DNA from: Balanoglossus misakiensis
Taxonomy: Eukaryota > Hemichordata
Assembly (NCBI GenBank): GCA_040954595.2
Contig: CM082589.2
Span: 8,432,001 to 8,496,000 of the forward strand
DNA: 64,000 nt
Direction: 5' to 3'
How positions within the stretch are numbered: position 1 is the first letter of the stretch; each line of letters opens with the position of its first letter. Under the pieces are notes generated by a model, which was not told where the DNA came from, searched no databases, and saw only the letters and a program-made list of their open reading frames with translations. Below are positions 10,057-23,489 of the stretch, in pieces. Made by a program: the position numbers and the translations under genes.

Positions 10057-13000
10057 AATGACATAATTTATTTATAATTCCATGGCGTGTGTTTGGTTTT
10101 TAATGAGCATTACTTTTGTGCATCTTTGTTTAACAGATCTTAGAATGGTCTTTGTGCATGTGAACGCCATAAATGAAATCATACCATTGGATGAGCCCAG
10201 TGGACTCGTACCCGTCATTAATTACCACAACAACGGACCGGACGACATCACTGAAGCAAACGGAACCGACCTCAACTTTAATATCAAAGCTTACCTATCC
10301 TCGGACCCCGACAAAAGAGAGACAGACGCAACATTCGCACTATCACTGGCGTTTCTGGGACTCAACTCCCTGATCGAGGATAACCTCCGGAAAGAATTGC
10401 TCGTGCGCCATTCCCGTGGGTTCACCCTGGAAGGCGTGAACATTGAGATCCCGTCGGATTCCTGCGAACAGGTGGATTACTTCTGCGTTGAGGCCGTTTT
10501 GGTTAAGGACGGTTTCACCGACCCCGATTTGAACAACAACATATACTGCGCAAAATTCGACTTGCCCCTGCCTGTTGACTTTGACAATGACAATATAGGA
10601 ATATTCAAGTGTTATATAGGTAAGCCGCGGCCACGTTACATAACATATAGACGATAGTTTAACGTTCAATATCTTCTGGCGAGATATCTGTTAAAGGCCC
10701 TTCTCAAGAGTGGGTCAAATCTGTATGTTTCCAATAAACAGTTACGTGCTAACACAAAAGATTCTTATTTACCTCCATTGTTCTGCCAGATCGAGAAAAT
10801 GGCCTTATCGACTGGTCAGCATACCTTCATAAAATTAACACCTTGAATCATTTGATATTTCCAATAATTATCTTGCTAGCTTTTATTTTAAATATAAGTC
10901 TGGACTTGACACTATCGCTATCAATCTTCTAAATAAACATGATTTTCTTGATTTGGAGAAGAGAATAAAACATTGGATGGTTACACGGAATAAAACACTT
11001 AAAGCACATTTCAAAGGGTACAGCTAGCTTCCGTTCGTTTTAAATACTTATGATGGTGTTTTTTTACCCAACGATATACGCCCAAACTAAGCACTGGACG
11101 AAGTCGCCGATGAATAATCATCTTCCGCTCGCACGGGTCCTGAGCAGCTCAACTACATACCTTGGTCGAAGAAGATGATGAAAATGCACACATTTCACGG
11201 TTCAGCCGTCTGTAATAATTATACAAAGCCGCAACAATAAAGCTTATCATGGCCACCAGTTCTCCCAGAATAACGTTTGATAACTTTCTTGACAGATATT
11301 GAAAATACGAACTCTCTTGTCACCGCTCCGGCCGACATCACCTACCTCGCTGGCACCGCTGAAACTGTCACTTTTCAAAGCACCATCCAGAACAATGGCG
11401 GCATCACGTTGGACGCCCAAAGCGCCGGCAACTTCGCCCTCAAACCGGAGGTCTACCTCACCGACAGCGGCCAGTTAGAGACCGCCACGGTCAAAGTGCT
11501 GCAAGGAGCCATCGCCCAACGCTACACCGGCGACGTGGCCCCGGATACACCCATGACATTGTCGACATTCAACGCAGACATTCTGCTGCCCACCGAAAAG
11601 GCCATCTGCTCACAGATCACCCACATCTGCGTGGTCATAACGAAGGATGTCGGCAACTACACCGATAACGACGAAGCAAACAACGACTACTGTTTGGACT
11701 TTGGCAGTGTTGCTGACGGGAAGGCTGGAGTGAAATATGGATGTCCAATAGATGGGATAGGTAAGAGAAATACAACTAACATCGTCTCACCAAACAGTCT
11801 AAAGTCAAATCAAGCTATGTGTGTGAAATCTCTACACCTATAGTTGTTTTTCGTCAGTAAGGCTGCATTCACAAACACCTCTGGAGGGGGGGAGAATTGA
11901 GGGGGGGATTTGAAAAAAATGAGGGTATGTAAGGGGGGGATTTGAAATAATTTAGGGACTGAAAGGGGGGGACTTGAAAACTTTGACGACTAAATATTTA
12001 TTTTGAGTCCACAAAAATGCAGTTTCGCGCCCTTTATTTTACAAAATATTCTAATGTGGGAGGGGGACACCCCCTCCATTCATCAACACCTTTCAATCAT
12101 TGACTGGTTTATCTAGTGTCCCAGGTCAGGGGATTTGCCCCCACCGCATGATAACTTTGAGCGGCGACATACCGGTAGTTGAGTTAATTTGCTTTTGCCG
12201 GGTTCATAAAAATGCAGCTTTGAGCTCTGTATTTTATAAATTTTCTAAATTTTCCCACACCCACCCCCTTCAATTCTCGGTTTACAATGTCTCCCAACAC
12301 AGAATACTTAGAAAATAAAAACAATGTTCAGTTGTAATACCCACTGATGAGGGGAAACATCAGTTTCAAATTCTATTCATGGGAGCGCTGTTTTTCTTTT
12401 TTACAAGATAGATACATGTAGGTGATGTGTTTTGCTTCGTGAAAGAAAATGGGGGGGGATTTCAAAATTTTGGCAGTTCGGAAGGGGGGGATTTGAAATA
12501 TTTTGGGTTGTGTACGGGGGGCATGTGAAAATTAGCGGTAAAAAAATTGAATTCTCCCCCCCCCCCCTCCAGAGGTGTTTGTGAATGCAGCCTAACCAAA
12601 CTTTCAAATACGACGTTTCTCTCTAAAATTAGAGCTACTGTACACCACACTCAGTCAGGTAAAACAAACAAACAAACAAACATTTCGTACGCAAGTGCAG
12701 ACTAGATTCCACGTATTAAGTTCGAGTACTTGTTTTAATTGCAGACTTACAGATCCAGTCATTCGAAGTTAGAGATTGGGAAACTACCATATACGATATT
12801 GGTGCTGACAATACCATCACTGTCGACGCTTTCATTGTCAACCTTGGCGATGACGCCATCTCAGCCTCCAACGGCCCAGACAATTACGACTTTGAAGTTC
12901 ACCTGAGTAACCACCGCGAGGACCTCGACACGGCCACGCTGACCGTACCCTGTGACATGGATCTGGGGGTGACCACTAACCTGAAGTCGGGCCTGGCGTA

Positions 13001-14910
13001 CGGCGACTCCCTGGGCACCAACGGCGTCGTGGCCACGTGCACTCTACCCGCAGACTTGTGCCCGGCATACCAAAGCGTCTGTCTGAAAGTAGTGAATGGG
13101 CCGAACGCTCCCTACACGGAGATCGTGACCGACAACAATGTCGTCTGCCAAGAATTTGGGGACATGATAGGAAACAAGATTTGTTCAATATTGGACATAG
13201 GTAAACCCGGCGTCAGTTGTTCACTCATTGACAAGTAACCTTTGTTACAGCAGACCGTCACAGAAACAGAGCAATGACATCGGGGAAAAATTGTCCGCGT
13301 GATTATCAAATATGTACCAATCCCTCCTATATCGTTTAATTAAGCAATAACCCCCGCCGCAGGCGGGTATACCCGAGATTTGGGTACAATTCGAGACATA
13401 TAGCACGAGCCGTCAGGCGAGTGCTATATGGAGCAAATTGTACCCAAATCGAGTGTATACCCGACTGAGGCGGGGGGTATTGCTATTATATTATATCAAC
13501 AATTGTTTTTGCTGCATATCACTGTAATTTTCTTACCGAAACGGCGTCAGAAAGAGAAATTACGATCGTGAACCAACATGGCGACGATGAATGTAAACAC
13601 GAGCGGCCGGGATCCAGCCGGGATCCAGCATTAAACATGAAGCAGACGACAAAAAGTGACAAGACAGGCATCGCGCGTGGCAAAGTGACAAATATTTCCA
13701 CAGAGCAGTTAATTCAACAGTATTTTTACGCGCGACTGTGGTTTAACCGCACATTTTCACCAACGCATGCTAGTTCAGGGGCCCGTTTTAGCACTGCCAG
13801 CAGTGCATTATGAGTATTTTACAATCGCTGGATTGAGCTCTCGTCCAATCAGAATTGCGGACGGTAGCATGATGTAATATAATGACCGATGAACACAGTT
13901 CCTTGAGTGTGAACATTTGGACAATGTAGCTCCATTAGCTGTAACCTTTGATTATGTTTTTAGGATTTCTTTCTTTTTATCCATCAAGAATGCTGAAACA
14001 CTCAAGTGTTGGGCCTTGTCACAGTCATGCGTTGATATCGTGGGAAATTTTTAATTGTCAGAATTGAATTGAGCCAACAATGGTCAGTACGAATACCGAA
14101 TTATTTGACAATTACAAGCGGGGGTACTATGTAATAAAATAATGCACGGATTTGCTTTTAATAAATTCTTTAATTTACCATGTGTAAAATATCTAAGGTT
14201 GTTGTTTTTCGCAGTTTGTCTGCCATTTTAGACAGTTTGTTCTTAATTTTCTCACAGATCTCCAGCCCACCCAGGCGACCGTCACGCCATCACAGGAACC
14301 GTATCCGTTGGATACCAATGTGCCAACCGACATCGCTGTCCGGGTCACCAACGCCGGGCCTGGCCACCTTCCCGAGGCAGACGACTCGAACGTAAACTTT
14401 GGGGTGTCGGTCTGTCTGTCCGACGGGGAAAACATTCAGATCATTCAAAGTCCACACCCTCCCACCATCAACGTCACTCAGCTGAAGCAAGGCCTCGACG
14501 CGGGCGGCGTCACCGACATCCTCATTTCGGCCATCGACGTCCACATTCCCGAAGACTCCTGCGAGCAGCTGCTGTATCTCTGCGTTACGGTGTCTCTGGA
14601 CACGAGCAGCATTTTCACCGACATTGACCCTTCAAACGACAACCGGTGCGTGGAATTCGGTCCCACTGCCGAAGGGAAAGCCGGTGAAACAGAATGCTTT
14701 GTTGGTAAGACGTACACACACTGTACACACCTTATGTACAATTACTGGGCCCTAAGAAACGATAAAACACCTTGCAAATTCATAATACACTGTTACTATT
14801 TCCAAGTCAGGCAAGCACCAACAGACATTATCCGAGTAAGAACTGAAGATTGGCGTCGATCATGAGTACACATCGCTCTCGCATTCTGTTCAACACGAAT
14901 GTCTTTTAAC

Positions 14911-14968
<58 letters not shown>

Positions 14969-17267
14969 AATACTGTCAGACAATAATTCAAACAAAATAT
15001 TTTCAGATATTAACGCCACGGCTGTTGAGGTAAGGACATCGATGGATTTGACGTACAAGCCAGGCTTCGAAACAGACATAATGATACTGCTCTCGGTCGC
15101 AAACGAAGGAGGATTGGTCGTCGACGAGGCAGAAGATGGCCATAACTTTGCTGTTGCCGTGTATCTGACAAACGATGCGGACATCAACCAGGTCACGGTT
15201 AAACTGCCGGCGGCTGTTACCAGCGACGGTTTCACCAACCGCATACCCGGCAAGCCGGACACCCTGACCTTGCCCACCATCTCGGTTAAAGTCACCATGC
15301 CAATCGTCAAGGCCACGTGCGAGGAACTGACCCACTTCTGCGTGGAACTGACTCACGACGACGCCAAATACGTCGACGTCGATCCGAGCAATGACTTCGT
15401 CTGCATCGAATTCGGCCCAGTGGCGCAGGGATACGCCGGCATCAAAACGTGTGACGTAAGCATAGGTAAGAGAACGTTAACATTTATCCAGGAGCCTGGA
15501 TCTTTCGCAAGACCAGATTCTGAATACCCCAATGACCGAAGCGGCACCTGGTATAAACTATGGCAGTGTCTCTAAATTCATTGCAGCTGGGCCATTGGCT
15601 GTGTCTCCAGTAACTGTGAATATGTGCAGAATCGACACGTGACGCTTATACGTGATACCGTATTAGGATTTTTGAGTCTTGAACTTAAGGAGGATTAGGA
15701 TAGTTTTGTGATAAATACGAATGTCTAAACTTATCGCAGAAAACCAAGACATATATTTTTTAAAACTTGACATCATTCTTATTTCATATTATACCTCGAT
15801 GCAATTGTGAGTCAACAAGCTAATCCATACCCAGTGTGGTTTAGATAGACTCACCTTGTGTGCGAGTCGATCTCTAGCGGTTCTTCTACGGGTAAAACGT
15901 TTAATATCTATCTGTCTGTCTGTCTGTCTGTCTATCCAGCTAATTTGACTTTGGCAGATGCAGATAACACGGCGTGGCTTGGAGGTAAGTGTGTGGAAAT
16001 ATAAAGGAGACATGTTGGTATAATGTTCACACCTGTTTTTTTGCTCGGCCACGGACCTTGCTGGGACAAGGTCCTAGCCTTTTTGAGTAATGTGAACGGC
16101 CTAACTGAGGCACAAAGATGTGATTTTAATATCTTTCCATTGTGTTACAAACTTATGGTTCAAGATAAATTCCTTTGCATCACTTTTCACTGTTACCACC
16201 TACAGCAAATACATTAAACGCTGGCTGAATTCTGAAAGGACAGCAGTGGACAGCACTCATATGTGGCAAACATCTGGTTGTTATTTTCAATTCGTGACTT
16301 AAAGAGAATGTCTCGGCTAACATTTTTTTCTTTCGTTTATTAGTTATAATTGCTTCGCCGATAGTGGTTTTGGCATTAATCACCATCCCCATCGTTATCT
16401 ACATTCGTCGAAGGTATAGTAAATTAAGTGCAATCTAAACATTAATCGTCGCACCAATAGCAGCAGAAAGGAAGTGCGGGCCTCACAGAATGAGTCTTTA
16501 AAATAAATGGTAATCTTGCGAACCTTTGAATTCGTTGCTATGTTCAAATAAGAGCCATTTTGAAAACAAGGAAGAAAACTGGGCGTTCACCATCTGCATC
16601 TTGTTTTCACAAAAAACACTAACTTTAAATTCTCTCCATAGACATATACAATGTAGGTAAAACAGAGATTAGGCGGCCATTTTGAATTTCGAATTTTATA
16701 AGACAATTTGAGTCATTTTGCTCCATCGTTAACAAGTTTGCACGATGACCCATAAATTTTATTCTCAAATAAAGAGAAAATAATCATGGTTGTCTTGCTT
16801 GAGTAAAATCTCAGAAAAATGTTAAGACTTTAAATTTTGAGGCGCATCTACCTTAAGGTGCGAAACATAGCCAAATATCTTAACACCTGCCAAAATGTAC
16901 ATGTATATGATAAGAGAGATAATATGTTTTTTCCTCACACAGAAACGTCATTCGAAAATCGGATGAATTTCAGAGAAACGACTACCAAAATTCTAATTCA
17001 ATCGAGTTAAGCGAGAATCCCACTGAACCACCCCGACCGGTGACTGAAACAATTTCATCCGAACACTTGTACGACACTCTAAACCATTTTGATGACGTGT
17101 ATATATACACATCTCAGAATGATCGCGGTCATGCCCACAGTATTGAGGAGCCAGATGGGGTCACAGATGATCATGAATACGCTGAACCGACCGATGAAAA
17201 TAATACCTACACCGAACTCACCGATAAAGACATTGAATTCTACACGCATATGCAGCCACATAATTAA
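9673..17267 (+). CDS. nine-exon type I receptor: five CARDB-like Cys4 modules, TM, ITAM-like tail
   Basis: Exons 9673-9757, 10137-10619, 11296-11760, 12745-13200, 14258-14704, 15007-15465, 15958-15984, 16344-16413 and 16943-17267 splice to 2817 nt (938 aa and stop). Exon 1 is a signal peptide (MEKNNTLHILVLSLVMNCFK). Exons 2-6 are all phase 1-1, and each encodes one module of 149-161 residues. Every module has C-x6-C, then an Asn/Asp-rich turn with a third Cys (DPSNDNRCVEF, DVDPSNDFVCIEF) and a fourth Cys. The pattern resembles CARDB-type beta-sandwich domains, but that assignment is by eye. A 9-residue linker exon precedes the membrane helix (VVLALITIPIVIYIRRR). The tail has Y874-DTL-x6-Y884 and Y920-TEL-x7-Y931-THM. 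AATAAA is at 17695. An alternative start at 10082 also reads as a leader. The likely role is a surface receptor coupling to SH2 proteins; the ligand is unknown. Confidence 0.85.
11861..12592. mobile_element. PIF/Harbinger-like MITE (732 bp) in receptor intron 3
   Basis: Long inverted ends starting GGCTGCATTCACAAACACCT and running into G-rich or C-rich tracts, flanked by a 3-bp TAA duplication (11858-11860 and 12593-12595). A 3-bp TWA target site with terminal inverted repeats is characteristic of PIF/Harbinger. No transposase is present. It has a relative at 21604-22215. Confidence 0.85.
13343..13484. repeat. foldback palindrome in receptor intron 4
   Basis: Nearly perfect inverted repeat from AGCAATAACCCCCGCC to GGCGGGGGGTATTGCT, about 62 bp per arm. 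The arms include GGGTACAATT/AATTGTACCC and ATATAGCAC/GTGCTATAT, closing on a short loop. It is probably a foldback MITE. Confidence 0.8.
13642..13875. repeat. dispersed repeat shared with 60935-61170
   Basis: CAGACGACAAAAAGTGACAA (13642) recurs at 61139. The stretch around GAGCTCTCGTCCAATCAGA recurs inverted near 60950 as GTCCGATTGGACGAGAGCTC. The relative order differs, so one copy is rearranged. Confidence 0.65.
14911..14966. repeat. (ATTG)n tetranucleotide microsatellite
   Basis: Fourteen uninterrupted ATTG/GATT units in the intron before receptor exon 6. Confidence 0.97.
15909..15934. repeat. (TCTG)n microsatellite
   Basis: Six to seven TCTG units about 25 bp upstream of the 27-bp linker exon of the receptor. 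They form part of its polypyrimidine tract region. Confidence 0.9.
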
Positions 17268-18659
17268 ACTGTACATATCGTATATTGGGGCAGAGATAGA
17301 AATAACATTTTTGAATCTCATATTTACAGAAGTCTACTCCAAGGAACATTTAATCATGTTTTCAATTTCTTATTCATTTGTTCGAAACGCGTGTTGTCTC
17401 ATCTTTCACGGATTTGACTGTGTTATGCTTTGTATGGAAATATTTTATTAGCTGAATAACATTTACCAAACAATTGTAGAAGATATTTACATTGTAATAT
17501 ATAATTATAAAACACACATAAACGGGTTACGGAATAGTTCTTACAGAAAATAATAATTTTTCACTCGTACTGGGACATTTTAAACCTTATGAGAGCATGC
17601 CATGTAGTGCTGTACTATTTTGCATACGCCTTTCAATACAACTGGCCACGCAAACATAATATAGAATGTCGATGGGTGTGATCGGAGTTTATAAAATAAA
17701 ACATGGTAAAATAGCTTCAGTTGAAAATATTTGTATGCATTTTTAGTAATAAGGAATCGGTTCAAATCAAATAGTTATGTTGTGCTGTGCAGTATACTTC
17801 AACTGTCAGACTTTGCACTTGTTTATGCAGAGAAATAGCACGCAAAAGTTCGATGACGTTTGCAAAAAAAGTCGAGGAAGCCGTCAACTTCCTCCTTGAC
17901 GTTTGATAATTGCCACTATCATTCCGCCTGTCCTTTCCGTCAAATTATTATCAAGTGTGAGATGACGCATGCCTGCAGGCTGTAACATGGCAACGTACGA
18001 TCAGTGGACATAATGCATGCTGTACTGATTGACCTTTTCAGTCAGTGGCGGTGACCGCGAAGCGGAATACATCATCATCACCTATCTGGTGATAATTGGC
18101 CAACCTCAAGGCATCTCAATTCTGTAAAATTGGATATAACACATATCGGAAATGAATTTCATATACTTATGATATTTAAAGCCTTTCGTCTGTGATTAAA
18201 GGTACATTGTCACCGATGCAAATTTAGCCATGGTTACCATGGAAAGTTGAGACCTGGCCAATCACAGATTTGCTAGTGAGTCGCACACAACGACGGCCCC
18301 TGACGAGACTCGCGCAAAAGTGCGCCCCTATTCGGTCATTCAAAGGCTTAGACACGCCTTTTTGACCAGTTTATGGGTATATGCAAATTAGATGTGACTA
18401 TTTAAATAACAGTTATGTTGCGGATACTTGGGATACTCAAACATGTACAAGTCGAAGATCAAACGTGGGCATATTTGTGACATGCTATATTTAACAATCC
18501 CATTATTCATGGTTATTATTTGATGAGCACAGTAATCTTCTTTACCATAGTTCCGCTGCCATCGTTAGATTAGACGGATGTAGCCAACACAGGAAATCAT
18601 CTCTCTGTTCTGATGTTAAGATCTAGTGGTGGTCAAGTTTGGGGACCAAAATCACTGTG
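17268..18659. other. receptor 3' flank and spacer
   Basis: Contains the receptor's probable 3' UTR with AATAAA at 17695-17700. No other gene is recognised. Confidence 0.55.
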
Positions 18660-21236
18660 ACAGTTTAATTTGAAATCTAGCAACAGATGGGACTTATAAA
18701 TTTATTTTACAGCACTTGTTGGAATGCGAACCACTCGCTTCACCACCAAGAGTTGACCGGTCAAGTGAATACAAACAATTGAATACAATCGCATAGTAGT
18801 ACCGTTAATAGTACTTACTATAAGTATCTCAATGCATCAAACAGCAAATTTTACCGTTTTATGGCAAGCATACTTCAATTAATCATTTCTTGGTACTCAA
18901 CCCAGAAAGTGACCGACGCGCTTTCATATTCCACTGCGGCCAGTTGACCGCCACCCACATATATTTACAAGTTGAAACACCGACCCGTTATTGTGAAATA
19001 TTGAAGATAATCTATCTCCATACTCTTCTAAGTTGAATCACCTTTATCGCAGTTTACGTACGGTTGCCCAAAATGTGTTTGATACTTGTACAGTCAACCA
19101 CTATATTATTATATTATGATTGCAACTTGAAAATAAACAATATACAGAATAAGGGTGCCAGTGAGTATCCAAAAACACAGTGATTCATTATAAAAGATCT
19201 TATATGCAAACATTGATTACTAGTATTAAAGTAATATCAGAATTTGCTAACGTTTGTCAAATCAACAACTTTTTGACACTTAAATATCTCAGTAACATTA
19301 TTACATACTCGGTGTATAGCTTACGATTGGTTGCGTCGCAATGGAAATATCAATCAATCGACCGATCGGCCGGCCGACCGATTAATCAATTAATCGATCA
19401 ATTAATCAATCAATTAGTCGGTCAATCGAATTTATATAGCATCGAATTCTTATCCGTAGTGAGGGCCAAGATATGTGGTGATGCAATGAACGATTCATCT
19501 ATAAAGTAAACTAAAGTGCAAAATGTTTTTCTAAAAAGTGGGTGATTGTTGACTTTGATCACAGATTCGACATTCTGCCTAAAATCGCTATGAAATTATG
19601 AACAATATGAATAAAACGTAAATTCGTAAAATATGAGAAATTTGCGTAATGACAACGACAGATTGCTTCGAGTATTTTGACCAATACGAATTATTGAAAT
19701 AAATTAATATCAAGACACGGCAACTTAAAATTTGGCGTCTCACTATCATTGCAAAGACACGGGAAATTCCTGCCATGCAGGTGCCAAATATTTATCGTGG
19801 TCGTAAAGCTGATAGCCTACGTTTAATTTAAGTCATGGATTCCGTCTAGAATACAAGTTATGTTTCTGACAGTATACTCCTAACATTGTATGACAGTCTT
19901 ACGTTCAGCCTTTCAACAGATTTTATTGTGAAAACAGAACCTATATTTAATGCAGTATATTAGTTTTTTTCCAGCACTGTGACCGACTTGATCAAAAACG
20001 AAACGGTGGAACTTGATAGATTATCGTACAAACACCATAAAACTCTGAAGAGTTTGCGTTGTTGTGCTACTTGGTATTTAAATGGTAATAGACATTTGTG
20101 TCTTCTTTGCCTCTGATGTGTTCTCCAATAATCCTAGTTTCCCCTTCTCGAACAGTTACTCGGTCAAAAACGAAACAGTGGAGCTTGATAGATTATCTTA
20201 CAAACACCATAAAACTCAGCGAACTTCGCGTTGTTGTGTTACTTGGTATAAATGGTTGTACATGCTTTCCTTTGGTGTGCACTCGAATGAAAACAGTTTT
20301 CTCTCTTCTTCTGGAAAACTACTGTGTTGGACAGTGACTCTAATTACCGTTAGCGTGTCAGAATATATTTGTCTAAATTCAGGCTATTTTTTTCCACTGA
20401 TAATACTACCACATTTAGGAAATTGAGCAGGTATACTTTGTGTGCCACACAACCCAGGAAGAAAACAGTTAACAGCTAACAAAGCAATTTGCAAGTCTTC
20501 TTCATAGTAGTGCTGTAATATTCATAAAAATATATGTGCCAGTGACCCTTACATTATATGGCTATGCTTTCATTTTGGCCGAGGGCCAACACTATTGTAA
20601 TAAACTGCATGGATTTTTTTTTTATATTTATTTATTAATAAGTCTGTCATTGGAATTAGAGCGATTTTATGATAATTCAGCTAAACTCGGATCTACGCCA
20701 CCGCTTAAAAAATCAAACGTTCATGTAATTTCAAACCAAACAAAGTTGTCTGTCGATTTATTCAAAGTTTTAAGTGGTATCGAAGTATTCGAATTGATAG
20801 GCAATGGTTTATTTCTATTATTAGAAGAACCACCTGTGAATGTGGACGCAATTTGCCAAAATGTCAGTATTTAACGAACGTGACACAACACACACTCAAA
20901 CATACCCCTTCCACGCAGAATAACTTCAGAGTTTGTGGGCGATAGCAGGGCCCCTATTGCCCTGGTTTGCTTGTATCCGATCGGTGTGAGGTTCGACCTC
21001 GTGCGAGCCAATCATAGCAGGCGTTACCCATCATTTAGGTAAACACGAACATCTAATATGGCGCCGACCAGCTGCAGCTCCCGGCTCAGTTGATGAACAC
21101 ACACGTCACAACAGAACCTATTTTCACCGAAGTCCTGTCACAGTACTTGCTGATCACACTGAATTAATCCCGTTATGATGTGAAGTGAGAGACCTTTAAT
21201 CAGTCGCCATTTCATCAATCTGGGATACTCTTTCGA
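18660..21236. repeat. 2.5-kb duplicated non-coding unit, copy A
   Basis: Nearly collinear and highly similar to 23490-25957, beginning at GCAACAGATGGGACTTATA and ending near TCATCAATCTGGGATACTC. Inside, a sub-block around TCAAAAACGAAACGGTGGAA (near 19990) is itself repeated about 170 bp later (near 20164). Copy A retains about 95 bp (about 18910-19005) missing from copy B. Open frames in it are short and not conserved in frame between the copies, so I see no gene. The borders are approximate. Confidence 0.88.
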
Positions 21237-21603
21237 ATGCAATATATTTACACTGCGAGATTCAAATGGCACCATTTCTAGTAGTATGTGGTATGCACGT
21301 AATGGGAAACACACTGTCATGCAAAATGAGCATACATGTAGTTTCACAGTTGTTCAAATTTTCATTACAAGACCCGCATTGAGAGCCTATCCATGGAAAC
21401 TCATACACGATGTGACAGTTAACTCACCGAGAGGCAAATGCTAACAAATACAACAGTTGAACTCAACAAAAAGAGATAACCTAATTTCATTTTAATTATA
21501 TTATATTTTGAGGCAATCAACACATGTATGCAATGGCATTGGGCTGTATCCATATAATCAACATACGCATATTATTGTACAGACAATTTTTCTCTTAGTT
21601 TTA
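21237..21603. other. spacer, nothing recognised
   Basis: Unique sequence between duplicated unit A and the MITE. No gene was seen. Confidence 0.5.
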
Positions 21604-22215
21604 GGCTGCATTCACAAACACTTGAGGGGGGGCGGGAGAATTCATTTTTTACCGTTAATTTCCACATGCCCCCCCCGTACACAACCCGAAATATTTTCAA
21701 ATCCCCCTTTCCGAACTGCCAAAATTGTGAAATCCCCCCCCCCATTTTCTTTCACACAGCAAAACACATCACCTATCTATCTTGTAAAAAAGAAAAACAG
21801 CGCTCCCATGAAAAGAATATGAAACTGATGTTTTACCTCATCAGTGGGTATTAAAACGGAACATTGTTTTTAAGTATTTGTATTCTGTGTTGGCAGACAT
21901 TGTAAACCGAGAAGTGAAGGGGGTGGTGGCTTAAAGTCAGCATGTGGGGGAGGGGGGGGGGCAAGTCCCCTGCCCTGGGAAACCAGTCAATGATTGAAAG
22001 GTGTTGATGAATGACGGGTGTGGGTGTGGGAGGGGGTGTCCCCCTACCACATAAGAAAATGTTGTATTATGAAGGGTTCAAAACTGCATTTTTGTGGACG
22101 CAAAATAAATATTTAATCCTCAAAGTTTTCAAGTCCCCCCTTACATACGCTCATTTTTATTCAAATCCCCCTCAATTCTCCCCCCCCCCTTCCACAGGTG
22201 TTTGTGAATGCAGCC
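21604..22215. mobile_element. PIF/Harbinger-like MITE (612 bp), inverted relative to 11861-12592
   Basis: Same GGCTGCATTCACAAACAC ends, with a TTA duplication on both sides (21601-21603 and 22216-22218). The interior matches the 11.9-kb copy in reverse orientation, including the CCACATGCCCCCC and AAGTGTT...TGAATGCAGCC ends. Confidence 0.87.
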
Positions 22216-23489
22216 TTAGTGTACACGGTAAGATTACTCTCGTGTTTATACAATCTTTGTGATATCCTTCATGGGCAACTGTGTATTTAGACCGCTGTAA
22301 AAGTTAAATGTTTTAGTGGCATATGTTGCTTCACATTTCATGGCCGGCAGCATGAGAGCTGAAAATCGTGAAAAAATGCGCCATTTGGCAGGTATAGAGG
22401 CTGAGCCTTTAATGTTTAATAGACTTCTATTGCGCCTTTTCTACATTACAATATTCAAAAGCGCTTTACAATAAAAATAAGACATATAAAAACCAAACCA
22501 TCTACAATACAGCGTTGTTGTCATAAGGCAGCGATCAAAACTTTTCTTACACTTGTGTAATCAGGCTGTGACGCGACATGCCAATGTGTTTGAATATAAG
22601 AAGAAATACTGAACTGTGTTGTTATGATGTCTACGTTTTCATTGGTTCAGTGACCAGGTGAACCGCATTTCTTTTGTTTAACCCGCCGAGTGATCAGGTG
22701 TTAATGAATTATGTATTTTTTTGGTATAAAAGGCACGTACATCGCCACGTTGCCTTGCTGCTACTTGTATACTAGGTTGGTACGCCATGCTGTCTCCACG
22801 TTGATAAGTTTATACCCGACCTTATGTGTGTGTGTACCTATGCGTGGTCCCGTCAACATGCGCTAGGACTCCGGTCACAGCCCGAGGGATGCTACGTTCT
22901 GCTGGACTTTCACGAAAATACCGTTTTCGAAGTTTTGGAAGTTCCGTGAGTACACAACGACGGCACATTCTGATACATGCGTCTTGACGGAAATGGTTCA
23001 TGATCACTGGTATAATTGAGGGCCCACAGTGTTGTCAAATAGAAGCTAATGCTACATGTAAATTGTATGTAAATTAATATGCAAATTAGCCTTGACTCCA
23101 TGATTTTGTCGTAGGGAGAACCCTGGATACGTATAACAACTGCTCGGTTGTTTTTCCCCATAGCGTCACACGGGCACGCTATTCTAGGAATATGATTAGA
23201 AACATTGCATCCCTGTTAGTCTCTCTGTACGTCCCTTTCGATTAAATTTTAATCCAAAGATACAATTTACGGCGTTTTAGGACACTAAAATACGCTTCGT
23301 GTTACAACCTGTTGGCTTTAACCCTTTCAACGTCGATAGTCAACTTGTCATCTTTCTACATACAAAAATAAACCCTCAATATTATGTTCAATTACGTTAG
23401 GAAAACCAGGAGAGGAAAATTGGAGTAAATATTAAAATGTTGCACCACACTTTGACTGAGAAAATGTGGCGTTCAAAGGGTTCACGATT
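22216..23489. other. spacer with a family A transposon fragment
   Basis: About 22960-23015 resembles part of the 8623-9348 element. Nothing else is recognised. Confidence 0.5.

Noticed and set aside
14906-15356. Minus-strand frames of 136 and 117 aa
   Set aside because: Antisense shadows of receptor exon 6, one starting in the ATTG microsatellite.
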